A stretch of DNA of 15,926 nucleotides from JAICJR01 sp036494715 (lineage in GTDB: Bacteria; Actinomycetota; Thermoleophilia; Solirubrobacterales; Thermoleophilaceae): positions 1 to 15,926 of the forward strand of contig DASXNY010000032.1 in the NCBI GenBank assembly GCA_036494715.1. Reading direction: 5' to 3'. This document shows, in pieces, positions 1 through 6,175 of the stretch. The notes under the pieces were generated by a model. The model saw only the letters and a list, made by a program, of their open reading frames with translations. It had not been told where the DNA came from and searched no databases. Position 1 is the first letter of the stretch, and the number at the start of each line of letters is the position of its first letter. The position numbers and the translations under genes are program-made.

Positions 1-1487
1 CGCGTCTCGTGCGGGATGAGCACGTCGTCGATGTAGCCGCGCTCGGCCGCCGAGTAGGGGTTGGCGAAGCGCGCCTTGTAGTCCGAGATCAGCTTCTGGC
101 GCCGCTCGTCGGGCGTGGGTGAGCTCGCGATGTCGCGGCGGTGGATGATGTTCACCGCGCCCTCCGGGCCCATCACGGCGACCTCGGCGGTCGGCCAGGC
201 GAAGTTGAAGTCGGCGAGCATGTGCTTGGAGTTCATGACGTCGTAGGCGCCGCCGTATGCCTTGCGCGTGATCACCGTGAGCTTGGGCACCGTCGCCTCG
301 GTGTAGGCGTAGAGCAGCTTGGCGCCGTGGCGGATGATGCCGCCCCACTCCTGGCTCGTCCCGGGCAGGAAGCCGGGGACGTCGGTGAGCGTGAGGATCG
401 GGATGTTGAAGGCGTCGCAGGTGCGCACGAAGCGGGCGCCCTTCACGGACGCGTCGATGTCGAGCACGCCGGCGAGCTGCGCGGGCTGGTTGCCCACCAC
501 CCCGATCGCGTGACCGTCCAGGCGCGAGAAGCCGCAGACGATGTTGCGCGCGTAGTGCTCGTGGACCTCGAAGAACTCGCCGTCGTCGACGATGTGGTGG
601 ATCACGTCGCGCATGTCGTAGGGCTTGTTGGGGTTGTCTGGCACGACGTGGTCGAGCGCCTCGTCCATGCGGTCCGGGTCGTCGCCGGTATTGATCCGCG
701 GCGGCTGCTCGAGATTGTTCTGCGGCAGGAACGACACGAGGTAGCGGACGTCCTCGAGACAGCTCTCCTCGTCGTCGGCGGCGAAGTGCGCGACGCCCGA
801 CTTGGTGTTGTGCGACATCGCGCCGCCGAGGTCCTCGAACGTGGCCTCCTCGCCCGTCACGGTCTTGATCACGTCGGGACCCGTGATGAACATGTGCGAG
901 GTCTCCTTGACCATGAAGATGAAGTCGGTCATGGCCGGGGAGTACACGGCGCCGCCCGCGCAGGGACCCATGATCACGCTGATCTGGGGGATCACGCCCG
1001 AGCTCTGCACGTTGCGGACGAAGACGTCGCCGTAGGCACCGAGCGAGACGACGCCCTCCTGGATGCGCGCGCCGCCCGAGTCGTTCAGGCCGATCACCGG
1101 GCAGCCGATCTTGGCCGCCAGGTCCATGATCTTGCACATCTTCTCGGCCATCACCTCGCCGAGCGAGCCACCAAAGACCGTGAAGTCCTGCGAGAAGACG
1201 CAGACGTCGCGACCGTCGATCTTGCCGTGGCCGGTGACCACCGCGTCGCCGTAGGGGCGGTTCTTCAACATGTCGAAGTCGAACGTTCGGTGGCGAACGA
1301 ACGTGTCGAGCTCCTGGAAAGAGCCGGGATCGAGCAGCTTTTCGACGCGCTCGCGCGCGGTGAGCTTGCCCTTCTCGTGTTGCTTTTCGACCGCCTTCTC
1401 GGAGGCGGAATGAAGCGCCGACTCGCGCAGGTCCTGGAGCTGGGCGAGCTTCTCCTCGTATGTCTCGGGCACCTTTTGGCGGCTCAT
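1..1487 (-). CDS. pccB: Propionyl-CoA carboxylase beta (carboxyltransferase) subunit, 3' end cut by window
   Basis: This is the carboxyltransferase subunit of a biotin-dependent acyl-CoA carboxylase, which moves CO2 from carboxybiotin to propionyl-CoA to give methylmalonyl-CoA in the cytoplasm. I translated 495 residues from ATG at 1487 to the left edge. The family is usually about 510-530 aa, so only the last few tens of residues are missing. The N-terminal crotonase-fold half carries SGGARIQEG (about 138-145) and PCAGGAVYSP (175-184), whose Gly178-Gly179 match the first oxyanion hole. The C-terminal half carries DVPGFLPG (369-376) and KAYGGAYDVM (409-418). By the numbering I recall for Streptomyces PccB and mycobacterial AccD5, Gly413-Ala414 form the second oxyanion hole and Asp416 is the residue that favours propionyl-CoA over acetyl-CoA. 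No strong Shine-Dalgarno precedes the ATG. The biotin-carrying alpha subunit is not in the window. A mutase for the product lies at 3755-5380 on the same strand. Confidence 0.95.
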   Translation of the reverse strand, partial: MSRQKVPETYEEKLAQLQDLRESALHSASEKAVEKQHEKGKLTARERVEKLLDPGSFQELDTFVRHRTFDFDMLKNRPYGDAVVTGHGKIDGRDVCVFSQDFTVFGGSLGEVMAEKMCKIMDLAAKIGCPVIGLNDSGGARIQEGVVSLGAYGDVFVRNVQSSGVIPQISVIMGPCAGGAVYSPAMTDFIFMVKETSHMFITGPDVIKTVTGEEATFEDLGGAMSHNTKSGVAHFAADDEESCLEDVRYLVSFLPQNNLEQPPRINTGDDPDRMDEALDHVVPDNPNKPYDMRDVIHHIVDDGEFFEVHEHYARNIVCGFSRLDGHAIGVVGNQPAQLAGVLDIDASVKGARFVRTCDAFNIPILTLTDVPGFLPGTSQEWGGIIRHGAKLLYAYTEATVPKLTVITRKAYGGAYDVMNSKHMLADFNFAWPTAEVAVMGPEGAVNIIHRRDIASSPTPDERRQKLISDYKARFANPYSAAERGYIDDVLIPHET

Positions 1488-1550
1488 CAGGGGCCGGGGA
1501 GTTTACGTAGCGGGCGCGACTTCCGGGCGACCCGGTAGTTCTTGCCGGCA

Positions 1551-3359
1551 ATGCGCGCCTTCCTGATTGCCGCCGTCACGGCGCTCGCGCTCCTGCCGGC
1601 GGCGGCTCATGCTGCCTACGCGCCGCGCGAGCACGCGCTCTACACGGACGGGCCGAGCGGCCGCTACCTGCTCGATCAGGGCTGGTCGACGAGCCGCGCG
1701 CGCGGCAGCGGCTTCCACCGCGTCTCGATCCCCAACGCCTTCAATGCAAGGGACTACAGCGAACGCGGTGAGCTCTCGCGCGTGCAGTGGTACCGCGAGA
1801 GCTTCACGCTCCCGAGCGCGCCGGACGCCGTGGCCTGGCGCATCCGCTTCGAGTCCGTGAACACGAGCGCGACGGTGTGGCTGAATGGCAAGAAGATCGG
1901 CTCGCACACGGGCGCGCATATCGCCTTCGAGCTGCCCGCCAAGGGGATCCACGCCGGCACCAACACGTTGCTCGTGCGCGTGCAGGGGCACGCCAGCCGC
2001 AACGACATCCCGCCTGCCGGCCGCGAGCGCGGCTGGTGGAACTACGGCGGCATCCTGCGCGAGGTCTACCTGCGCAAGGTCAGTGGGCTCGACCTCGGCG
2101 ACCCGCAGGTGGTCGCCACGCCCGGCAACCCGGCGCAGGTGAGCTTCAGCGCCGAGGTGCGCAACGCCGGCTCGACCAGCGTGCCCGCGGACCTCGCGCT
2201 GAACGTGACCGGGCCGAACGGCTTCAGCGACTCGCTGCCGATCGCGGGCGCCGACACCGCGCCGGGCGGCCTGACCAAGGTCACGACCAGCTTCACGATC
2301 CCGAACGCCGCGCTCTGGAGCCCGGCGACGCCCAACCTCTACGAGGCCCAGGTGACGCTGCCCGGCGGCCAGCTCACGCGCATTCACTTCGGCGTCAGGC
2401 AATGGAGCAAGGCGGCCGACGGCCACCCACTGCTCAACGGCCGGCCGCTCGAGCTGCGCGGCGCGAGCTTCCAGGAGGAGAACCTCGCGCGCGGCGCCGC
2501 GCTCACGAGCTCCGACGAGGATCTGCTCGCGCAGCAGTTGCTCGCGCTCGGCTCGAACTTCACGCGCGCCCACTACCCGCCGAGCGAGCGGCTGCTCGAG
2601 GCGTTCGACCGCCTCGGGATCGTGTTCTGGGAGCAGATCCCGGTGTGGCGGCTGAAGGGCAAGGACCTGGCGCGCGCGCAGCTCCGCCGCACGATCCTCG
2701 ACCGCCTGCGCCAGACCATCCTGCGCGACCGCAACCACGCCTCGGTGATGACCTGGGGCGTGGCCAACGAGATCGTGAACGGCGGCCACGCCGAGACGAC
2801 CTACCTGCGGCAGGCGAAGGCGCTCATCCGCAGGCTCGACCCGACGCGCTTCTTCGCCGTGGACCAGACGCTGAGCCCACGCGTCAAGCTCCCCGCGGCG
2901 TTCAGGATGCTCGACGCGCTAGGCATCAGCGAGTACGTCGGCTGGTACAACAACGACGCGCTCTCAAAGGTGCGCCCGCTGCTCGATTCCGTGCACCGGC
3001 AGCTGCCGGGCGTGGCGCTCTTCGCGACCGAGTTCGGCGCCGAGGCCAACCGCTCCGGCCCGGCGTCGCAGAAGGGGACCTACGCGTTCCAGTCGCGCTG
3101 GCTCGACAGGCAGCTCACGACGATCGACAACACGCCGTTCCTCGGCGGCGCGCTGGTGTGGCTCCTGCGCGACTACGCGGTGCGCCCCGGCTGGGCGGGC
3201 GGCAACCCGCGGCCGTCACCGCCCTTCAGCACCAAGGGACTGATCGACCGCCACGGCAGGCGCAAGCCCGCGTGGAAGGTCGTCGCGCGTCACTTCGCGG
3301 CTACTCGCGCACGAACGGCTTGCGATGAGCTGAGCCCAGGCTGTCGAGCAGCTCCGTGA
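1551..3359 (+). CDS. Secreted glycoside hydrolase family 2 enzyme (beta-galactosidase/beta-glucuronidase-like)
   Basis: This is a retaining exo-glycosidase of the GH2 type, 602 aa from ATG 1551. A TTG 9 bases upstream is possible but would add only three residues before a normal signal peptide. Residues 1-21 form the signal peptide (MRAFLIAAVTALALLPAAAHA), so the protein is exported. A jelly-roll sugar-binding domain (about 25-180, with VWLNGKKIGSHTGAH) is followed by an immunoglobulin-like domain (about 185-280) and a TIM barrel (about 285-590). The barrel has the expected catalytic pair: Glu407 in WGVANE as acid/base and Glu494 in ATEFGAE as nucleophile. NFTRAHYPPSERLLEAFDRL resembles the beta-glucuronidase SYRTSHYPY region. 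The substrate cannot be fixed from sequence; galactosides, glucuronides or mannosides are all possible. It is divergent from pccB with only 63 bp between them, and its last 59 bp overlap the convergent SRPBCC gene. No Shine-Dalgarno is visible. Confidence 0.9.
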   Translation: MRAFLIAAVTALALLPAAAHAAYAPREHALYTDGPSGRYLLDQGWSTSRARGSGFHRVSIPNAFNARDYSERGELSRVQWYRESFTLPSAPDAVAWRIRFESVNTSATVWLNGKKIGSHTGAHIAFELPAKGIHAGTNTLLVRVQGHASRNDIPPAGRERGWWNYGGILREVYLRKVSGLDLGDPQVVATPGNPAQVSFSAEVRNAGSTSVPADLALNVTGPNGFSDSLPIAGADTAPGGLTKVTTSFTIPNAALWSPATPNLYEAQVTLPGGQLTRIHFGVRQWSKAADGHPLLNGRPLELRGASFQEENLARGAALTSSDEDLLAQQLLALGSNFTRAHYPPSERLLEAFDRLGIVFWEQIPVWRLKGKDLARAQLRRTILDRLRQTILRDRNHASVMTWGVANEIVNGGHAETTYLRQAKALIRRLDPTRFFAVDQTLSPRVKLPAAFRMLDALGISEYVGWYNNDALSKVRPLLDSVHRQLPGVALFATEFGAEANRSGPASQKGTYAFQSRWLDRQLTTIDNTPFLGGALVWLLRDYAVRPGWAGGNPRPSPPFSTKGLIDRHGRRKPAWKVVARHFAATRARTACDELSPGCRAAP

Positions 3360-3666
3360 GGCGGTACTCCATCTCCGGGTGACGCGACACGGGCGGCGCC
3401 TTGATGCCGCGCATCCGCGCCCAGAACCCGAGGTCGGCCACCAGTTCCTCCACCTCGGCGGTGAGGGTCAGCTTGGTACCCCATCCGGCCGGCTCGAGAA
3501 CCGCTGTGCCGCTCGCCCCATCGGCCTCCCAGGCCAGCGCGCGTTCGGGTTCGGTCGGTCGGATGGTCACCTCGCCGATGACCTTGGAGAGGCAGTCGCC
3601 CTCGAGCTCAGACCACAGCTCCGGCGGTGACTTGACCAGTGTTCGAGAAACCTCGATGGTCGGCAT
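3301..3666 (-). CDS. SRPBCC/START-like fold small protein
   Basis: This small soluble protein of 121 aa probably has the SRPBCC (polyketide cyclase/START-like) fold, whose cavity binds hydrophobic ligands. The opening TIEVSRTLVKSPPELWSEL is typical of the first strand and helix of this family. It is followed by alternating strands (ALAWEADGASGTAVLEP, WGTKLTLTAEV) and a C-terminal helix ending in TELLDSLGSAHRKP. No catalytic residue can be named and the ligand is unknown. I prefer ATG 3666; a TTG at 3681 would add five residues. Neither has a good Shine-Dalgarno at the right distance. The gene lies 88 bp downstream of the mutase gene on the same strand and might be read through from it, but a hairpin and a 7-bp tandem repeat sit between them. 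Its 3' end overlaps the end of the glycoside hydrolase gene by 59 bp. Confidence 0.75.
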   Translation of the reverse strand: MPTIEVSRTLVKSPPELWSELEGDCLSKVIGEVTIRPTEPERALAWEADGASGTAVLEPAGWGTKLTLTAEVEELVADLGFWARMRGIKAPPVSRHPEMEYRLTELLDSLGSAHRKPFVRE

Positions 3667-3686
3667 CGGGAAAGGCTTCAACTGGC

Positions 3687-3701
3687 GAGGATCGAATCCT
3701 C
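3687..3701. other. Small perfect hairpin in the mutase-SRPBCC gap
   Basis: GAGGAT (3687-3692) and ATCCTC (3696-3701) are perfectly complementary around a CGA loop. The hairpin sits about 20 bases upstream of the ATG of the SRPBCC gene. It has no T-tract, so it is not a clear terminator. It could fold in the 5' leader of that gene and hide the GGAGG in the stem. Confidence 0.4.
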
Positions 3702-3720
3702 CCGCGGGGAAAAGCCCTGC

Positions 3721-3745
3721 GGACTGTGGACTGTGGACTGTGGAC
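3721..3745. repeat. Short tandem repeat, GGACTGT x 3.6
   Basis: Three perfect copies of the 7-mer GGACTGT (3721-3727, 3728-3734, 3735-3741) are followed by a partial GGAC. The repeat lies between the stop of the mutase gene (3755) and the SRPBCC gene. It is not in a coding frame I believe in. A tract like this can change copy number by slippage; no function is visible. Confidence 0.8.
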
Positions 3746-3754
3746 CCGAGGCCG

Positions 3755-5380
3755 CTAGGCCTCGCTGTACTCGCCGAACTCTTCGCGCATCACGCCGGAC
3801 ACCTCGCCGATCGTCGCGTGCTCCTTGAGCGCGGCTCGGATTGGGTGGAGCAGGTTGCCGTCGCCTTTGGCGACGTCGCGGAGTTCTTGGAGGCGCTTGT
3901 CGACGGCTGCTTGGTCGCGGTCGGCCTTGAATGCCTTGAGGCGCTCGACCTGCTGGCGCTCCGACTCAGGGTCCACGCGCAGGATCTCGACGTCGTCGAT
4001 TGAGTCGGTGACGTACTCGTTGACGCCGACCACGATGTCCTGCTTGATCCGGTAGCGCTCCTCGTAGCCCCAGGCCGACTCCTCGACCTCGGAGCGGATG
4101 AACGGGATCGCCTGCACCGAGCCGCCCTGCGACTCCACCTTGTCGATCAGCTCCTGGGCGCGCTCCTCGATCTCGTCGGTGAGCGCCTCGACGAAGTAGG
4201 AGCCGGCGAACGGGTCGACCGAGTCGGTGGCGCCGGACTCGTGGGCGATGATCTGCTGCGTGCGCAGCGCGATCCGCGCGGCGCGCTCGGTGGGCAGCGC
4301 CAGCGCCTCGTCGAAGCCGTTGGTGTGTAGCGACTGCGTGCCGCCGCAGACGGCCGCGAAGCCCTGTAGCGCCACGCGCACGATGTTGTTCTCCGGCTGC
4401 TGTGCGGCCAGCGTGACGCCGCCGGTCTGGGTGTGGAAGCGCATCGTCTGCGAGCGCGGGTTCTCGGAGCCGAAGCGCTCGCGCATGATGCGCGCCCACA
4501 TGCGCCGGGCGGCGCGGAACTTGGCCACCTCCTGGAAGACGTTGTTGTGGCCGTTGAAGAAGAAGGCGAGGCGCGGGCCGAAGTCGTCGACGGCCAGGCC
4601 GGCGTCGAGCGCGGCCTGCACATACGCGATGCCGTTGGCGAGCGTGAACGCCACCTCCTGCACCGCCGAGCAGCCCTTCTCGCGCATGTGGTAGCCGGAG
4701 ATCGAGATCGTGTTCCACTTGGGCACGCGCTCGCGGCAGTACGCGAACAGGTCCGTGGTCAGGCGCATCGCCGGCTCTGGCGGGTAGATGAAGTTCCCGC
4801 GGGCGATGTACTCCTTGAGGATGTCGTTCTGGGTCGTGCCCGTGAGCTGCTCGGCCGGCACGCCGTGCTCCTCGCCGACGAGCTCGTAGAGGAGCAGCAG
4901 CACGGCGGCGGGCGCATTGATCGTCATCGAGGTCGACACCTGGTCGAGCGGGATGCCGTCGAACACGCGGCGCATGTCGTCGATCGAGTCGATGGCGACA
5001 CCGGTGCGGCCGACCTCGCCCATGCAGAGCGGGTCGTCCGAGTCGCGGCCGAGCTGGGTCGGCAGGTCGAAAGCCATCGACAGGCCCGTCGAGCCGTGCT
5101 CGATCAGGTAGTGAAAGCGCTGGTTGGTCTCCTGCGCGGTGGCGTAGCCCGCGTACTGGCGCATCGTCCACTTGCGCGAGCGATACATCTCGGGGTGGAT
5201 GCCGCGCGTGAAGGGGTACTCGCCCGGCTCGCCGAGTCGCTCGGGCAGCCCGTCGCGGACGTCCTGATCGGTGTAGAGCGCCTGGATCTCGATGCCCGAG
5301 TCGGTGAAGTGGCGCGGGTCGTCCGGGCCGACGATCGGGGCGATGGTGGGTTTGTCGGGGCGCGTCGCCAAGAGGTCCAC
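3755..5380 (-). CDS. mcmA1: Methylmalonyl-CoA mutase, catalytic (large) subunit without B12-binding domain
   Basis: This adenosylcobalamin-dependent enzyme interconverts (R)-methylmalonyl-CoA and succinyl-CoA, the last step of propionate breakdown. The 541-aa protein is the TIM-barrel part only. It ends where full-length mutases continue into the cobalamin-binding domain, so a separate B12-binding subunit of about 140 aa must be encoded elsewhere, as in archaeal and some actinobacterial enzymes. Aligned by eye to the Propionibacterium enzyme, Tyr76 (in RQYAG), Arg194 (in ARGNFIYPP) and His231 (in SGYHM) fall at the positions of Tyr89, Arg207 and His244. Tyr plus Arg is the methylmalonyl signature; isobutyryl-CoA mutase has Phe and Gln there. 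Translation probably starts at GTG 5380, because an in-frame TAA lies 6 bases upstream. No Shine-Dalgarno is visible. The gene shares its strand and pathway with pccB about 2.3 kb downstream. Confidence 0.93.
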   Translation of the reverse strand: MDLLATRPDKPTIAPIVGPDDPRHFTDSGIEIQALYTDQDVRDGLPERLGEPGEYPFTRGIHPEMYRSRKWTMRQYAGYATAQETNQRFHYLIEHGSTGLSMAFDLPTQLGRDSDDPLCMGEVGRTGVAIDSIDDMRRVFDGIPLDQVSTSMTINAPAAVLLLLYELVGEEHGVPAEQLTGTTQNDILKEYIARGNFIYPPEPAMRLTTDLFAYCRERVPKWNTISISGYHMREKGCSAVQEVAFTLANGIAYVQAALDAGLAVDDFGPRLAFFFNGHNNVFQEVAKFRAARRMWARIMRERFGSENPRSQTMRFHTQTGGVTLAAQQPENNIVRVALQGFAAVCGGTQSLHTNGFDEALALPTERAARIALRTQQIIAHESGATDSVDPFAGSYFVEALTDEIEERAQELIDKVESQGGSVQAIPFIRSEVEESAWGYEERYRIKQDIVVGVNEYVTDSIDDVEILRVDPESERQQVERLKAFKADRDQAAVDKRLQELRDVAKGDGNLLHPIRAALKEHATIGEVSGVMREEFGEYSEA

Positions 5381-5438
5381 AGATTATTGGGCTTGCCGCG
5401 CGGAGTTGCGATGATGCGCGCGCGGCGGGCGCCGGATG

Positions 5439-5456
5439 CCGACAGAAAGGTGTCGG
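5439..5456 (+). promoter_or_regulatory. Hairpin with ribosome-binding site in the loop, before DsrE remnant
   Basis: CCGACA (5439-5444) and TGTCGG (5451-5456) form a perfect 6-bp stem. The loop GAAAGG is the only Shine-Dalgarno-like sequence before the ATG at 5458. The layout suggests the leader of a once-functional gene, possibly with translation modulated by the hairpin. Confidence 0.4.
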
Positions 5457-5457
5457 A

Positions 5458-5600
5458 ATGGCGGACAAGGTGGTCATCAACCTCGCTGCGTAGGCGCCCG
5501 CAAGCTGGCGGACGGCTTCGTCGCGAACGCGCGGGTCGCCGGAGCCACGCCGATGTGGGAATGGGTGGGCGAGGGGCCGGCGACTGTCTTCAGCTACTGA
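5458..5600 (+). pseudogene. Remnant of a DsrE-family gene with a large internal deletion and frameshift
   Basis: Two coding scraps in different frames lie next to each other. The first, from ATG 5458, reads MADKVVINLAA and stops at TAG 5491. The second, in another frame from about 5490 to TGA 5600, reads ARKLADGFVANARVAGATP and ends MWEWVGEGPATVFSY. These look like the beginning and end of one DsrE/DsrF-like protein, a family of about 110-120 aa linked to sulfur-relay chemistry. Family members as I remember them start with M-x-K-x-V-I-N-L and end with a basic-Leu-x(5)-Val-x-(N/G)-A-x-hydrophobic-x-G-A segment. The middle, roughly 60-75 codons including the usual Cys region, is missing. The gap from 5381 to 5680 holds nothing else that is clearly coding. 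Family assignment is from remembered patterns; an assembly error is the alternative to a true deletion. Confidence 0.55.
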
Positions 5601-5680
5601 CAGGAGAAAACGGTCGAATCCCGACTGCCTTACGGTACATTGGCCCCGCGGTCCGCTCCCAACCGAAAGGACTTCCCCTC

Positions 5681-6172
5681 ATGTCCACCACCGACGAGCT
5701 CCTGAAGAACAACGAGAGCTACGCCGCCGACTTCGCCAAGGGCGACCTGCCGATGCCGCCGGCCAAGCAGACGATCGTCGTCACGTGCATGGACGCTCGC
5801 ATCCTGCCGAGCCGCGCGCTCGGGCTCGAGGAGGGCGACGCCCACGTGATTCGCAACGCCGGTGGCCGCGTGCAGGATGCGCTGCGCTCGATCGTCATTT
5901 CCGAGCGCCTGCTTGGCACGAATGAGATCCTTGTCATCCATCACACGGACTGCGGCATGCTCACGTTCAAGAACGAGGATCTCTACGCGAAGGTCCAGGA
6001 GGACCTTGGGGCGGACGCGAGCGACATCGACTTTCTCCCATTCCCCGACCTCGATCAGAGTGTCCGCGACGACGTCCAGTACCTCAAGGACTCGCCACTC
6101 GTGCCGGACGACGTGTCGATCCGCGGTTTCGTCTACGACGTCAAGTCAGGAAAGGTCACGGAGGTGAGCTAG
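5681..6172 (+). CDS. Short beta-class carbonic anhydrase (Rv1284-like; possible COS/CS2 hydrolase relative)
   Basis: This 163-aa zinc enzyme of the beta-carbonic anhydrase family normally hydrates CO2 to bicarbonate. The zinc ligands are visible: Cys36 in TCMDAR, then His88 and Cys91 in HHTDCGM. The Asp38-Arg40 dyad next to Cys36 is also present. Length and motif spacing match mycobacterial Rv1284 closely. The same short branch of the family also contains carbonyl sulfide hydrolase and is related to CS2 hydrolase, so the natural substrate could be COS rather than CO2. ATG 5681 is preceded by GAAAGGA (5665-5671) at about 9 bases. There is no signal peptide, so it is cytoplasmic. The next gene, a methanethiol oxidase, begins 3 bases after the stop, which implies one transcript. 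Confidence 0.93.
   Translation: MSTTDELLKNNESYAADFAKGDLPMPPAKQTIVVTCMDARILPSRALGLEEGDAHVIRNAGGRVQDALRSIVISERLLGTNEILVIHHTDCGMLTFKNEDLYAKVQEDLGADASDIDFLPFPDLDQSVRDDVQYLKDSPLVPDDVSIRGFVYDVKSGKVTEVS
6160..6167 (+). promoter_or_regulatory. Perfect Shine-Dalgarno GGAGGTGA for the methanethiol oxidase gene
   Basis: GGAGGTGA lies 8 bases before ATG 6176 and inside the last codons of the carbonic anhydrase gene. It fixes the start of the downstream gene and supports coupled translation of the pair. Confidence 0.85.
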
Positions 6173-6175
6173 CCC

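Noticed and set aside
141..1538. A long plus-strand open frame opposite pccB
   Set aside because: Its translation is rich in Arg, Val, His and Asp with no family motif. It mirrors the highly conserved carboxyltransferase on the other strand, as expected from GC-rich third-position bias.
3680..3705. A tRNA T-arm suggested by the sequence GGATTCGATCC on the minus strand
   Set aside because: The stem closes on a 5-base loop instead of 7, and no acceptor, D or anticodon arms flank it.
5458..5493. A genuine tiny 11-codon peptide gene
   Set aside because: The peptide matches the start of DsrE proteins, and the missing end of such a protein is readable just downstream, so a gene remnant explains it better.
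4433..6172. A long plus-strand frame that would extend the carbonic anhydrase by about 400 residues
   Set aside because: The upstream part lies opposite the mutase gene and has low-complexity shadow composition. ATG 5681 has a Shine-Dalgarno and gives the normal 163-aa enzyme.
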